Shown here: positions 43,597-61,193 of the stretch, piece by piece
Layout: each line of letters opens with the position of its first letter
Position numbering within the stretch: the stretch's first letter is position 1
NCBI RefSeq assembly: GCF_014643635.1
Contig: NZ_BMJV01000002.1
Span: 401,463 to 465,462 of the forward strand
Length of the DNA: 64,000 nucleotides
Direction of reading: 5' to 3'
DNA from: Salipiger pallidus
GTDB taxonomy: Bacteria; Pseudomonadota; Alphaproteobacteria; Rhodobacterales; Rhodobacteraceae
Made by a program: the position numbers and the translations under genes
The notes under the pieces: model-generated
What the model saw: the letters and a program-made list of their open reading frames with translations, nothing else
Told to the model about the DNA's origin: nothing
Databases searched by the model: none

Positions 43597-43629
43597 TCCT
43601 GCCCATCAGGGCAGATCTGTCAAAGCAAC

Positions 43630-44187
43630 TTACGACAGGATCTGATCGATGCGGCTCTTCTTCTCGGTGTCGTTTTGCTCACCGTAAAGAGCGGCACGGA
43701 TCTGCTGAACCTGCTCGGTGGTCAGGACCGAAAGGTCGGCACCGGGCGCGATACGCTCGACCGATTTCATCTCACCCGGGGTGAGGTTCGGAGTGGCCGA
43801 GTTCATCGATTCGAGAACCTGAACGCGGGTCTCTTCCGGGTTGTCGTTGGAGCTCACCAGAGCGATCAGTTCGGCACGCTCTTCTTCGGTCAGCTCTGCC
43901 AGGCGCCATTCCGGCACGTAGGCGGTCAGTTCGCTGTCCGAGACGGTTGCGGTTGCAGTGCTCGGGTTGTTGCTCGAGGCAATCTCTTCGATGCGCGAGG
44001 TCTTGTCGGTGTCGGACTCGCCGCTGTTGGCGATTGCGAACATCTGTGCGACCTGCTCATCGGAAAGCGTTTCGTAGTTCGCTTCCGGGTAGTAACGGTC
44101 GATCGCGGTCATTTCTGCTTCGCTTGCTGCGAAAGCGCTGGTTGCGATGACGGTCGAAAGGGCGGTAAGGGTAATAAAGCGTTTCAT
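43630..44187 (-). CDS. Secreted protein with three internal repeats
   Basis: A 185-residue protein. A signal peptide covers residues 1-20 (ending AFA, before ASEAEM). The mature part is three diverged repeats of about 45-48 residues at 24-71, 84-130 and 138-185, each with the scheme x-P-x(5-6)-L-(S/T)-x-E-(Q/E), a helix, then N/D-rich turn and a second helix containing R. It is strongly acidic. No family is recognised. ATG 44187 has a GAAGGA upstream. Single-gene unit with its own terminator; a periplasmic binding or structural role is possible. Confidence 0.75.
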   Translation of the reverse strand: MKRFITLTALSTVIATSAFAASEAEMTAIDRYYPEANYETLSDEQVAQMFAIANSGESDTDKTSRIEEIASSNNPSTATATVSDSELTAYVPEWRLAELTEEERAELIALVSSNDNPEETRVQVLESMNSATPNLTPGEMKSVERIAPGADLSVLTTEQVQQIRAALYGEQNDTEKKSRIDQILS

Positions 44188-44564
44188 GGCGCGATCCTTC
44201 ATTCGTAATTACTGTTTCTCTGGCAGTGCGATTGCTCTGCGCTTCTGACCACACAACACCGGCCGGGTCGGGATGGTTCCTCTCTAAAAGCCGCTTTGAA
44301 CTGTACTATTCTCCCTTGATCGCAGCGTCTTAAACCCCTCGTGCGCGCGAACGCGCAAGCCGTCCGAAGGTTGCGGGCAGCTTCGGCCGGAATCGTAGTG
44401 TTTTCGTGAAAAGCGATCACTTTTTTATGAGTTCTCAGGTGTTTGGCTGTTGATCGCAGGCCGTTCTGGTGACTTAGACGGACACCGGGCAGCTGAGGCT
44501 TGTCACTGCGGGGCTGTCTGGGTATATGCCTGCGAAACCCGTCGAACACCGAAAGCGAGCCGAC
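44188..44564. other. Promoter region between divergent genes
   Basis: A 377-bp gap between the triple-repeat gene (minus) and secE (plus). No tRNA or other RNA gene was seen, although some relatives carry a tRNA near secE. It should hold promoters for both directions; none is clear enough to place. Confidence 0.4.
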
Positions 44565-44756
44565 ATGGCGAACCCCGTGCAGTTCATCAACCAGACACGC
44601 GCCGAGATCTCCAAGATCTCGTGGCCGACGCGTCGCGAAGTCATCCTGACCACGATCACCGTGTTCATCATGGCCGCGCTGACCGCGACCTTCTTTGCGC
44701 TGGTCGATATTGCCATCCGCACCGGGCTTCAGGGCATCCTGACCTACTTCGGCTGA
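44565..44756 (+). CDS. secE: Preprotein translocase subunit SecE
   Basis: A 63-residue single-span inner-membrane protein that stabilises SecY in the Sec translocon. It shows the family pattern NQTRAEISKISWPTRREV before one membrane helix. The start is ATG 44565 (MANPVQF), giving the short form usual in alphaproteobacteria. Upstream of nusG as in most bacteria. Confidence 0.95.
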   Translation: MANPVQFINQTRAEISKISWPTRREVILTTITVFIMAALTATFFALVDIAIRTGLQGILTYFG

Positions 44757-44946
44757 TCGGCCCCGCAGGCCCGGCCATGTGCCGGGCGCGCGAATGTGAC
44801 CACGGCCCTTGAATTCGCGGGGACGTGGCGGTAGTCAGCAAGCGATTACCCCGGCGGGCGTGCAGCGAATCAAGTTGCACGCCAGTTTTCTTTTGGGGAT
44901 GAACGTTGTCGGACTGATCCGGCACTAAGGTTGGAAGAGGGGCCAG

Positions 44947-45477
44947 ATGGCAAAGCGGTGGTATTCGGTCAGCGTCCTGTCGAACTTCGAGAAGAAGATC
45001 GCGGAACAGATCCGTCAATCTGTCGAAGAGCAGGGGCTCGAGGACCAGATCGACGAAGTGCTCGTCCCGACCGAAGAGGTCATCGAGGTGCGTCGCGGCA
45101 AGAAGGTGACCACCGAGCGTCGCTTCATGCCGGGTTACGTCCTCGTCCACATGGAGATGTCCGATCAGGGCTATCACCTCGTGAACTCGATCAACCGCGT
45201 GAGCGGCTTCCTCGGGCCGCAAGGGCGCCCGATGCCCATGCGTGACGCCGAGGTCGAGGCCATTCTTGGCCGTGTGCAGGAAACCGAAGAGGCCCCACGT
45301 CTCGAGATCCGCTTCGAGATCGGCGAGAAGGTCAAGGTCAACGACGGCCCCTTCGAAGGCTTCGACGGTATGGTCGAGGGGGTCGACGACGACACCCAGC
45401 GCCTGCGCGTCTCGGTGTCGATCTTTGGCCGCGAAACGCCGGTGGAGCTCGAGTTCACTCAGGTGACCAAGCAATAG
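44947..45477 (+). CDS. nusG: Transcription termination/antitermination factor NusG
   Basis: A 176-residue RNA-polymerase-associated elongation factor. The NGN domain (WYSVSVLSNFEKKIAEQIRQ to RVSGFLG) is followed by a KOW domain (GEKVKVNDGPFEGFDGMVE). It links RNA polymerase to Rho or to ribosomal protein S10. It is 190 bp from secE and ends in a strong terminator at 45507-45535, so nusG is separated from rplK here by one unrelated gene. Confidence 0.97.
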   Translation: MAKRWYSVSVLSNFEKKIAEQIRQSVEEQGLEDQIDEVLVPTEEVIEVRRGKKVTTERRFMPGYVLVHMEMSDQGYHLVNSINRVSGFLGPQGRPMPMRDAEVEAILGRVQETEEAPRLEIRFEIGEKVKVNDGPFEGFDGMVEGVDDDTQRLRVSVSIFGRETPVELEFTQVTKQ

Positions 45478-45506
45478 ACCGGTTCTCGGTATCGCATCAT
45501 GACAAG

Positions 45507-45535
45507 CCCGCCAGGTTCCGCCCGGCGGGTTTTTT
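45507..45535 (+). terminator. Terminator after nusG
   Basis: CCCGCC (45507-45512) pairs with GGCGGG (45524-45529), extended inside by GG/CC, followed by six T (45530-45535). It lies 30 bp beyond the nusG stop. Confidence 0.85.
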
Positions 45536-45539
45536 CTTT

Positions 45540-45575
45540 CCCGCCCTGCCCGGTTGCCAACCGGGGTAGGGCGGG
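45540..45575. repeat. REP-like inverted repeat
   Basis: CCCGCCCT and AGGGCGGG form the outer arms, CCCGGTT and AACCGGG the inner arms, making a near-continuous 15-bp stem. The motif GGGTAGGGCGGG recurs in related form between fusA and tuf (63810-63870), which suggests a repetitive extragenic palindrome family. Confidence 0.55.
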
Positions 45576-45588
45576 TCAAGCATGGGTC

Positions 45589-46755
45589 ATGACCTCTCCG
45601 CTGCGCATTTCCAACGCCGATGCCCGCCGCCTCTGGCTGCAAGCGCACGGGCTGTCGGGCACGCCTTCGGGGGCGGACGCGCTTGGGGTCATCCGCGATC
45701 TGGGCTTTGTGCAGCTTGATACCATCCAGGTGGTGAGCCGTGCGCACCACCACATCCTGTGGTCGCGCGCGCAGTCCTACCGCGAGCCAATGCTCGACAG
45801 GCTGCTGCGCCAGCGGCAGGTGTTCGAACACTTCACCCATGATGCCTCGGTCCTGCCCATGGAAATGCTGCCGCTCTGGCAGCGCCAGTTCGACCGGATG
45901 AAGCGCAAGGTGGGCGGGTCTTGGTACGTCGGCATCGCCTCCGAAGAGATGACGGCAGAAATCCTTGCCCGGATCCGCGCCGAAGGCCCGCTCTGCACCC
46001 GCGATTTCGACACCGAGGTTGAAGCGCGCGCCATGTGGCAGCGACCACCCCACAAGAAGGCACTTGAATACCTGTGGTACGCGGGCGTTTTGGCCACCTG
46101 CCACCGCGAGGGGGTCGTCAAACATTACGACCTGGCCGAGAGGGTGTTCCCGGAGGTGGAGGCGCTTTCGGACGACGCGCAGGTCGATGGGCTGTGCGAT
46201 GCGGCGCTGCACCGGCTGGGCTTTGGTACGCTGGGTGAGGTGCGCAAGTTCTGGGATGCGGCGGAGGTGTCAGAGGTCGCTGCCTGGGCAGGCCGCCGCC
46301 AGCCCGTCCCGGTGCGGATCGAGGGGGCGGACAGGCGCTGGACCGCCGGTGTTGCCTGCCCGGATATAGAAGAGCGGCTGTCGCAGGTTCCCGCGACCAC
46401 CCCGCGGCTGCGACTGCTCAACCCGTTCGATCCCGCGATCCGCGACCGTGTGAGGCTGAAGCGGCTTTTCGGTTTCGACTACACTGTCGAGATGTTCGTT
46501 CCCGAGGCCAAGCGGCAGTGGGGCTACTATATATACCCGCTGCTGGAGGGAGATCGTTTCGTCGGTCGGATCGAGGTCAAGGGGGATCGCAAGGCAGGGC
46601 GCCTTGCGGTGACGCGGGTGTGGTGGGAGCCGTGGGTACGCGCATCAGGGGCGCGCGATCAGCGCCTGCGGGCTGAGCTTGAACGCCTTGCGCGGCTGGC
46701 GGGTCTGTCCAGGATCATGCCGGATGGGCCGCCGTGGCCAGTGATTGGCCAGTGA
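45589..46755 (+). CDS. Winged-helix DNA-glycosylase-like protein, YcaQ/AlkX family
   Basis: A 388-residue protein of the HTH_42 (YcaQ/AlzA) family. Its marker QLDTIQVVSRAHHHILWSR (with the catalytic-loop Q-x-D) is near residue 40, and the C-terminal EMFVPEAKRQWGYYIYPLLE is typical. Members excise interstrand crosslinks or bulky alkyl adducts from DNA. Start at ATG 45589; the ribosome site is weak. It is inserted between nusG and rplK, with its own terminator upstream. Confidence 0.87.
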   Translation: MTSPLRISNADARRLWLQAHGLSGTPSGADALGVIRDLGFVQLDTIQVVSRAHHHILWSRAQSYREPMLDRLLRQRQVFEHFTHDASVLPMEMLPLWQRQFDRMKRKVGGSWYVGIASEEMTAEILARIRAEGPLCTRDFDTEVEARAMWQRPPHKKALEYLWYAGVLATCHREGVVKHYDLAERVFPEVEALSDDAQVDGLCDAALHRLGFGTLGEVRKFWDAAEVSEVAAWAGRRQPVPVRIEGADRRWTAGVACPDIEERLSQVPATTPRLRLLNPFDPAIRDRVRLKRLFGFDYTVEMFVPEAKRQWGYYIYPLLEGDRFVGRIEVKGDRKAGRLAVTRVWWEPWVRASGARDQRLRAELERLARLAGLSRIMPDGPPWPVIGQ

Positions 46756-46967
46756 TTGGTCTGGGGCTGCCCGGTGAGCAACCCGCGATTGTCCGAGCAT
46801 TCACGCTTGATCTTCGCCCACTGCTGCGCTAAGCGCCGGGCTTCGGGCAGACGCATTGCGACTCGCCCGTTCGTGGAAGGCGCGCGCATCGCGATGTGCA
46901 GACCGGACCACGCCACCGAAACGCCCCTTCGACGCGTCGCAGGGGAGATGGAACAGGAGATACGCCG

Positions 46968-47417
46968 ATGGCAAAGAAGCTCGCCGGCAAGATGAAGCTG
47001 CAGATTCCTGCAGGCAAGGCCAACCCGTCGCCGCCCGTGGGCCCCGCCCTGGGTCAGCGCGGCATCAACATCATGGAATTCTGCAAGGCGTTCAACGCCA
47101 AGACGCAGGAAATGGAGCCCGGCGCGCCGTGCCCGACCGTGATCACCTACTATCAGGACAAGTCCTTCACCATGGACATCAAGACGCCCCCCGCGTCTTA
47201 CTACCTGAAGAAGGCAGCTGGCCTGAAGCCCGTGGGCAAGCGCAACCGTCCCAAGGGTGCCGTCACCCCGGGCCGCGAAGTCGTCGCGACCGTCACCACC
47301 AAGCAGGTGCGTGAAATCGCAGAGGCCAAGATGAAGGACCTCTCCGCGAACGACGTGGAAGCTGCAATGCAGATCATCCTTGGCTCGGCCAAGTCCATGG
47401 GCATCGAGGTGAAGTAA
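46968..47417 (+). CDS. rplK: 50S ribosomal protein L11
   Basis: A 149-residue protein of the GTPase-associated centre that binds 23S rRNA. Begins [20 protein letters not shown] with the expected [19 protein letters not shown]. Slightly longer than many L11 proteins at the C-terminus. The start is ATG 46968 behind AGGAG. It is followed one base later by rplA. Promoter presumably within 46756-46967, where no gene is seen. Confidence 0.97.
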   Translation: MAKKLAGKMKLQIPAGKANPSPPVGPALGQRGINIMEFCKAFNAKTQEMEPGAPCPTVITYYQDKSFTMDIKTPPASYYLKKAAGLKPVGKRNRPKGAVTPGREVVATVTTKQVREIAEAKMKDLSANDVEAAMQIILGSAKSMGIEVK

Positions 47418-47418
47418 G

Positions 47419-48117
47419 ATGGCAAAGCTCGGAAAACGTACCCGCGCCGCCCGCGAAGCCTTCGCCGGCAAGGAAGACATCTCGGTCGAGGAAGCCGTCG
47501 CACTGGTGAAAGCCAACGCGAACGCCAAGTTCGATGAGACCGTCGAGATCTCGCTGAACCTCGGCGTCGACACCCGTCACGCGGACCAGATGGTCCGTGG
47601 CGTGATCGGCCTGCCGAATGGCACTGGCAAGACCATGCGCGTTGCTGTCTTCGCCCGTGGCGCCAAGGCTGACGAAGCCAAGGAAGCAGGCGCGGACATC
47701 GTCGGCGCAGAGGACCTGATGGAAACCGTCCAGGGCGGCACCATCGAGTTCGACCGCTGCATCGCGACCCCGGACATGATGCCGATCGTCGGCCGTCTCG
47801 GCAAGATCCTCGGCCCGCGCAACCTGATGCCGAACCCCAAGGTCGGCACCGTGACCATGGACGTGGCGCAAGCCGTCAAGGACGCCAAGGGCGGCCAGGT
47901 CCAGTTCCGCGCTGAAAAGGGCGGTGTGGTCCACGCAGGCGTCGGCAAGGCATCCTTCGACGAGGCCAAGCTGGTCGAGAACATCCGCGCCTTCGTCAGC
48001 GCGGTTGCCAAGGCCAAGCCGACCGGTGCCAAGGGCACCTACATGAAGAAGATCTCGCTTAGCTCCACCATGGGCCCGGGCGTGAGCGTCGACGTGGCAG
48101 CCGCGTCGGCCGAGTGA
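47419..48117 (+). CDS. rplA: 50S ribosomal protein L1
   Basis: A 232-residue L1-stalk protein. The family motif region [17 protein letters not shown] is intact. L1 is the usual translational repressor of rplK-rplA. It ends in a terminator at 48142-48171. Confidence 0.98.
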   Translation: MAKLGKRTRAAREAFAGKEDISVEEAVALVKANANAKFDETVEISLNLGVDTRHADQMVRGVIGLPNGTGKTMRVAVFARGAKADEAKEAGADIVGAEDLMETVQGGTIEFDRCIATPDMMPIVGRLGKILGPRNLMPNPKVGTVTMDVAQAVKDAKGGQVQFRAEKGGVVHAGVGKASFDEAKLVENIRAFVSAVAKAKPTGAKGTYMKKISLSSTMGPGVSVDVAAASAE

Positions 48118-48141
48118 TCCTTCACTCAGTCTGATTTTCGG

Positions 48142-48171
48142 AAGGGGCGGGCCGCAGGGTCCGCCCCTTTT
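48142..48171 (+). terminator. Terminator after rplA
   Basis: AAGGGGCGG (48142-48150) pairs with CCGCCCCTT (48161-48169), followed by TTTTG. It separates rplKA from rplJL. Confidence 0.8.
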
Positions 48172-48494
48172 GTCATGAGGGCATGGCTTGCTGGGTGTGC
48201 GGGATCGGATCAATCTTGGCCGGTTTGTGCTTGGCAGCGCCGTCCGCAATCTGTAAAGACACCTGTGTTGGGGCTTCCGCGATTCGCGCTGGCCCTGCAT
48301 TTCGTCCGAGACGGTGGGTTGGAGCAATCCTGTAATTCCTGCCTGAGACGGGAAGAGACATACGTTCCGGATCGATGTGTTCATCGACCTGTTCCGGCGA
48401 CGAGATGCGACGACCCGAATCGGACCTTTCTTGGCCAGGCTTGCCTGGCTTGAACGAGCCGGAGGGGTCGACCCTCCACAACTGGAGTAGAACT
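48172..48494 (+). promoter_or_regulatory. rplJ leader region
   Basis: A 323-bp gene-free stretch before rplJ. By position it should hold the rplJL promoter and the mRNA leader through which L10(L12) represses its own translation in most bacteria. A short GGAGGG/CCCTCC hairpin lies at about 48461-48477 near the ribosome site. The full leader fold was not derived. Confidence 0.5.
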
Positions 48495-49007
48495 GTGGAT
48501 AGAGCCCAGAAAGAGAAATTGGTCGAGGAACTCGGCCAGATCTTCCAAAGCTCTGGCGTCGTGGTGGTATCCCGCTACGAGGGTCTCACGGTTGCAGAGA
48601 TGACGGACCTCCGTGCGCGCGCAAGCGCTGCGGAAACTTCGGTCCGTGTCGCCAAGAACAGGCTCGCAAAGATCGCCCTCAAGGGGACCGAGTGCGAAAG
48701 CATTTCGTCCTACCTCGAGGGCATGACCGTTCTCACCTATTCCGAAGATCCCGTGGCAGCAGCCAAGGTGATCGAGGACTTCGCCAAAGACAACAAGAAG
48801 CTTGAGGTTCTTGGCGGCGCGATGGGTGGTACGGCTCTGGACCGGGCCGGTGTCGAGGCCGTGTCGAAAATGCCGTCGCGCGATGAACTCATCGCATCGA
48901 TCGTCGGCTGCATCGGCGCACCCGCTTCGAACATCGCCGGTGCGATTGGCGCACCTGCTTCGAACATCGCCTCCATCCTCAGCACGATCGAGGAAAAGGC
49001 GGCGTAA
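48495..49007 (+). CDS. rplJ: 50S ribosomal protein L10
   Basis: A 170-residue stalk-base protein that anchors L7/L12 dimers. N-terminus [17 protein letters not shown], typical of alphaproteobacterial L10. The start is GTG 48495 with GGAG eight bases upstream; the in-frame extension upstream is not conserved-looking. The C-terminal IGAPASNIA segment is duplicated, in keeping with the L12-binding helix region. Confidence 0.96.
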   Translation: MDRAQKEKLVEELGQIFQSSGVVVVSRYEGLTVAEMTDLRARASAAETSVRVAKNRLAKIALKGTECESISSYLEGMTVLTYSEDPVAAAKVIEDFAKDNKKLEVLGGAMGGTALDRAGVEAVSKMPSRDELIASIVGCIGAPASNIAGAIGAPASNIASILSTIEEKAA

Positions 49008-49078
49008 TACGCACCTGAGACGGCTGTGGGGTTGTAACCCTGCACGTTGGAACACATCTAGATATACGGAAAAGCGAA

Positions 49079-49456
49079 ATGGCTGATCTTAAAGCACTTG
49101 CAGAGCAAATCGTCGGTCTGACCCTGCTCGAAGCACAAGAACTGAAAACCATCCTCAAGGACGAGTACGGCATCGAGCCCGCAGCTGGCGGCGCTGTCAT
49201 GATGGCCGGTCCTGCTGCCGACGCTGGCGCAGCCGAGGAAGAGAAGACTGAATTCGACGTGATCCTCAAGTCCGCTGGCGACAAGAAGATCAACGTGATC
49301 AAGGAAGTCCGCGGCATCACCGGTCTTGGCCTCAAAGAAGCCAAGGAACTGGTTGAAGCAGGCGGCAAGCCGGTCAAAGAAGGCGTGTCCAAGGACGAAG
49401 CCGAAGAGATCAAGAAGAAGCTCGAAGAAGCAGGCGCTGAAATCGAGCTCAAGTAA
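49079..49456 (+). CDS. rplL: 50S ribosomal protein L7/L12
   Basis: A 125-residue stalk protein. N-terminal dimer helices, Ala-rich hinge, and C-terminal factor-binding domain with [20 protein letters not shown]. It is followed by hairpins separating it from rpoB. Confidence 0.98.
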   Translation: MADLKALAEQIVGLTLLEAQELKTILKDEYGIEPAAGGAVMMAGPAADAGAAEEEKTEFDVILKSAGDKKINVIKEVRGITGLGLKEAKELVEAGGKPVKEGVSKDEAEEIKKKLEEAGAEIELK

Positions 49457-49496
49457 TCGGTCCGGTGCTGTTGCGCCGCTTCGATTAGACAAATTT

Positions 49497-49525
49497 GGCT
49501 GGGTCCGGGCTATCCCGGGCTCAGC
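49497..49525 (+). other. Stable hairpin downstream of rplL
   Basis: GGCTGGGTCCGGG and CCCGGGCTCAGCC form a 13-bp stem with two G-T pairs and a CTAT loop. It precedes the T-tailed attenuator stem by 16 bp. In other bacteria such structures in the rplL-rpoB gap are RNase processing sites; that role here is inferred. Confidence 0.5.
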
Positions 49526-49541
49526 CGAACCCGTCTCGGAG

Positions 49542-49563
49542 AACTCCTTTGTGAAGGAGTTTT
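49542..49563 (+). terminator. Attenuator between rplL and rpoB
   Basis: AACTCCTT (49542-49549), loop TGTG, AAGGAGTT (49554-49561), ending in TTTT. A partial terminator here would set the usual excess of ribosomal protein mRNA over rpoBC mRNA. Confidence 0.65.
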
Positions 49564-49703
49564 CCAAGGCAGGTTCCAAGGATCGGGAGGCCGCTGGTGG
49601 GACAGGGGCCAGGAATGGATCGGAACTGCCGTCTCGGATGGATGTGCCGCTGGTGCCCGACAGCACGCGCGTCCGGTGAGAAGCTGAAAAGGTGACCAAC
49701 CTC

Positions 49704-53840
<4,137 letters not shown>

Positions 53841-53917
53841 CGGCCATTCCAGCCACCGCGCGGCCCCTGCCGGTCGCGCGGTTCCTCTCTCCAAGCCCTG
53901 TCATTTAGGAATACGAC

Positions 53918-58174
<4,257 letters not shown>

Positions 58175-58198
58175 CCCTCGCCTTCACGTGAAACGTTT

Positions 58199-58230
58199 AA
58201 GGCCCCCGCCATATCGGCGGGGGCCTTTTT
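58199..58230 (+). terminator. Terminator of the rpoBC operon
   Basis: AAGGCCCCCGCC (58199-58210), 5-base loop, GGCGGGGGCCTT (58216-58227), then a T run to 58230. A strong intrinsic terminator 25 bp beyond rpoC. Confidence 0.92.
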
Positions 58231-58751
58231 CTTTGCTAACTCCCGTTCCGGCGGCCCCGGCAGGGGAGGACGCAATCGCTGCAAGGGGCTGTGAGGCCTG
58301 CGCAGGGTTTCAGTGGACTACAGAGCCGAGCGGAGGCCGGACTTCAGTTTTGGTCCTTTGCACGAGGGCTCTGGCCCGCGTGCTTGATGTCGCGGGGGCA
58401 CCACTTTCAGGCCTGCGAAGTGACAGTGGGTGTTTGCTGGTCTGGGGCTGCTGCCGGCCGGGCAATGGGAGGTGCGTGTGCCCTTCACGGTGCTGAAGGG
58501 GGTATGGCAAGATGCTTGGGCTGGGTACGCTCGAGGCCACGCTTGCGGCGGGGCAGGGCCATGGTCCGAACGCTCTGCCAACCCTTCGACCGACGCTGTA
58601 CAGGCTCCGATCCGGCACAGGCCCTGGCCGGCAGGAACATAAGCCCGCTGGCAATACAGGAGGGGCCTTGCGCCAGACGCAGGGCGGGCCTGTTCGTAGG
58701 CGAACGTTTTTCCACTTGGAGGAACAGCCGGGCGGGCGTAGGGGCAAATGC
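58231..58751. other. 521-bp stretch without a recognised gene
   Basis: Several open frames overlap here on both strands, but none resembles a known family, and all are GC-rich shadows of each other. A short inverted repeat CCCTTCACGGTGCTGAAGGG is at about 58480-58499. The promoter of the DMT transporter gene should lie here. Confidence 0.4.
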
Positions 58752-59666
58752 ATGGCACTTTCAGGCAATGCGCGCGGCGCACTTCTCATGATGGGGGCTG
58801 TCGGCTCCTTCACCACCGGCGACGCCTTCACCAAGGCGATCGGGGATGCCATGCCGTTGTCCCAGTTCCTGGTGATGCGCGGTGTGGTTGCCAGCGCCTT
58901 CATCGCGCTGCTGGCGTGGCGCTTGGGGGCCTTCCGACAGGCGCCGTCACGCAAGGACAGGGCGCTGATCTGGCTGCGGGCGCTGGCCGAGGTCGGCTCG
59001 TGCTACTTTTTCCTCACCGCCCTGCGGCAGATGCCGCTCGCCAATGTCACTGCTCTGATGCAGCTTCTCCCGCTGACCATGACGCTGGGCTCGGCCATTC
59101 TCTACCGCGAGATGGTGGGCTGGCGCCGCTGGAGCGCGGTGGGCATCGGGTTCCTGGGGATGCTGCTGATCGTACGGCCGGGTTCGGACGGGTTCAACGA
59201 AGCGTCGCTCTTGGGGCTGATGGCCGTGGCCTGCGTCACGATCCGCGACCTTGCCATCCGCCGTCTCAGCCCCGAGGTGCATTCCCTGCGCGTCACCCTT
59301 GCGGCCGCCGTGGCGGTGGTGGGCTTTGCCGCGGTGCTGTCGCTTGGGCAGGAGTGGCAGCCCATGACGCCCCGGCTGACGGCACTGCTGGCAGGGGCGA
59401 CGGTCTGCGTGATCTTCGGCTACACTTTCTCGGTCATGGTGATGCGGGTGGGGGATGTGAGCTTTACTGCGCCGTTCCGCTATACCGGACTGGTGGTAGC
59501 GCTGATCCTCGGGTTTGTCGTCTTCGGTGACTGGCCGGTCGCACTGACGCTGGTGGGCGCGGCGCTGATCGTGGGGTCGGGCGCGTTCACCCTTCTGCGC
59601 GAGGCCCAGCTGGGTCGGCGCAGCCGCCGCGCTGCGGCGCTTCAGGCGAAGATGCCGCGCACCTGA
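58752..59666 (+). CDS. DMT-superfamily (EamA) transporter
   Basis: A 304-residue inner-membrane protein with about ten hydrophobic segments arranged as two EamA repeats. Typical features are SCYFFLTALRQMPLANVTALMQLLP (split at SCYFFLTALRQMPLA and NVTALMQLLP) and the C-terminal LVVALILGFVVFGDWP. Family members export amino acids, nucleobases or other metabolites; the substrate is unknown. ATG 58752 is chosen before the first membrane segment. Its 3' end overlaps the convergent glycosyltransferase gene by 25 bp. Confidence 0.88.
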   Translation: MALSGNARGALLMMGAVGSFTTGDAFTKAIGDAMPLSQFLVMRGVVASAFIALLAWRLGAFRQAPSRKDRALIWLRALAEVGSCYFFLTALRQMPLANVTALMQLLPLTMTLGSAILYREMVGWRRWSAVGIGFLGMLLIVRPGSDGFNEASLLGLMAVACVTIRDLAIRRLSPEVHSLRVTLAAAVAVVGFAAVLSLGQEWQPMTPRLTALLAGATVCVIFGYTFSVMVMRVGDVSFTAPFRYTGLVVALILGFVVFGDWPVALTLVGAALIVGSGAFTLLREAQLGRRSRRAAALQAKMPRT

Positions 59667-60442
59667 TCGCAGTCGATGGCAAACCGCTCGCGGAAAAGCG
59701 CTTCGCCCGCCGCGTCCAGCCGCGGCAGGGCGACCGGCTTCACATGTTTCTTCTGGCGTGAATCGTTGTGATCATTGTGGCCGCGCACGTACATGGCGCG
59801 GTCGGTGAAGCTGACCGTGGGCATGAAGTTCAGGATCTTGTTGTGCCCGAAGTTCATGATGCTGTGCTTCACGCCGGGCTTCACCGCCATGGCCTGCGCT
59901 ACGCCCCAGAACGGGGTGACGCCTTCCTCGGCACAGATCCCCTGCGCATCCGGGCGTGCCACGTAACCCCGGTTCCAGTCGAGCCCCATCAGGCGATGCT
60001 TCGCCCGCAACGCCGACAGATCCAGCGCCGCCTCGCGCAGCGTTTCCACGAAATCAACAGCGATTGCGTCGTCGTCGTCATGGCGAAACTGGAGGCAGGG
60101 CTGGGCCATGTTCCGCGCTTCGTTGATAACGTTCTGGCAGGTGGCGCGGTGCGGGCCCGCGTCTCTGGCGACGATGCGGGCTTGCGGGAAATCGGCGAGC
60201 AGCGCCTCAAGCCGGCCGAGGTACGGGGCGGGCAGGGAGGTGCCCACAAGCACGAGGAAGGTGAAGTCGGGATCGGTCTGCGCCTTGAGGCCGGGCAGGC
60301 AGATGGCCTCGAAATGGCGGAACCGCTCGTCCATGCGGGCGGATGCGTAGAGGTAGGATTCGCGAGTGGCGGTATCGTCGTGCTCGACCTGGAAACCGCC
60401 CGTCGCAGGGTAGGAAAACCGGCAGAACCCGATGACTTGCAT
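59642..60442 (-). CDS. Putative rhamnosyltransferase-like glycosyltransferase
   Basis: A 266-residue cytoplasmic protein matching the 'putative rhamnosyl transferase' family found in Rhodobacterales. N-terminal GFCRFSYPATGGFQVEH, then a GT-A-like core with the acidic motif RHDDDDAIA that would bind the nucleotide-sugar metal. ATG 60442 is chosen; ATG 60457 is an alternative. A role in surface polysaccharide is inferred from family only. Confidence 0.75.
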   Translation of the reverse strand: MQVIGFCRFSYPATGGFQVEHDDTATRESYLYASARMDERFRHFEAICLPGLKAQTDPDFTFLVLVGTSLPAPYLGRLEALLADFPQARIVARDAGPHRATCQNVINEARNMAQPCLQFRHDDDDAIAVDFVETLREAALDLSALRAKHRLMGLDWNRGYVARPDAQGICAEEGVTPFWGVAQAMAVKPGVKHSIMNFGHNKILNFMPTVSFTDRAMYVRGHNDHNDSRQKKHVKPVALPRLDAAGEALFRERFAIDCDQVRGIFA

Positions 60443-60470
60443 TCGCCTAACCCCCATGGAAAACACGCAT

Positions 60471-60482
60471 GCCATGCATGGC
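60471..60482. promoter_or_regulatory. Palindrome upstream of the str operon promoter
   Basis: GCCATGCATGGC, a perfect 12-bp palindrome 35 bp upstream of the -35 box of the rpsL promoter and just 5' of the glycosyltransferase gene. A related GCCCATGGGGC follows. A possible regulator site, unassigned. Confidence 0.35.
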
Positions 60483-60517
60483 ACCGCCCATGGGGCATGG
60501 CAAGCACCCCGCTCATG

Positions 60518-60546
60518 TTGACAACCTCCCCGACTCCTTCTATACG
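60518..60546 (+). promoter_or_regulatory. Promoter of the rpsL-rpsG-fusA operon
   Basis: A perfect -35 TTGACA (60518-60523), 17-bp spacer and TATACG (60541-60546). Transcription would start near 60553, giving a leader of about 260 nt before rpsL. The leader shows no obvious gene. Confidence 0.75.
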
Positions 60547-60809
60547 CGCCTCAATTCGCGCGGGCCGTATTGTGTCCGGCGTTTTCTACAGTACTGAAGC
60601 GGTCAAGATCCGGGCCACCAGCCCCGATCCTCTGGACACTCACCGCGACGCTCGGGAACGGGCGGATGCGGTGAATTTGCGTCGTCTCAAGCTCCTTGCC
60701 GGGGGGGACGCGTTGGTAGTGACCTGTGGACGCACAGGGCGCCATAGAGATTTGGAACCCGCACGGGACGCCCCGTGCACACATATGTGAGAAACGGGGA
60801 AGAGACCCA

Positions 60810-61181
60810 ATGCCCACTATTCAGCAGCTGATCCGCAAGCCGCGGCAGCCGAAAGTCAAACGCTCGAAGTCCATGCACCTGCAGGAATGCCCGCAGAAGC
60901 GTGGCGTCTGCACGCGCGTTTACACCACCACTCCGAAGAAGCCGAACTCCGCTATGCGGAAGGTCGCCAAGGTCCGCCTGACCAACGGCTTCGAGGTCAT
61001 CAGCTACATCCCGGGTGAAAGCCACAACCTCCAGGAGCACTCCGTTGTGCTTATCCGCGGCGGTCGTGTGAAAGACCTTCCGGGTGTTCGTTATCACATC
61101 CTGCGCGGCGTGCTCGATACGCAGGGCGTCAAGGACCGGAAGCAGCGTCGTTCGAAATACGGCGCGAAGCGTCCCAAGTAA
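60810..61181 (+). CDS. rpsL: 30S ribosomal protein S12
   Basis: A 123-residue decoding-centre protein. [20 protein letters not shown] start; the streptomycin-site sequence [18 protein letters not shown] carries the normal susceptible-type lysine. ATG 60810 with GGGGAAGAG upstream. First gene of the str operon. Confidence 0.99.
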   Translation: MPTIQQLIRKPRQPKVKRSKSMHLQECPQKRGVCTRVYTTTPKKPNSAMRKVAKVRLTNGFEVISYIPGESHNLQEHSVVLIRGGRVKDLPGVRYHILRGVLDTQGVKDRKQRRSKYGAKRPK

Positions 61182-61193
61182 GAGGATACAGGA

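Noticed and set aside
44188..44564. Possible tRNA gene upstream of secE
   Set aside because: No T-loop (GTTCGAAT-like) or acceptor pairing could be found on either strand.
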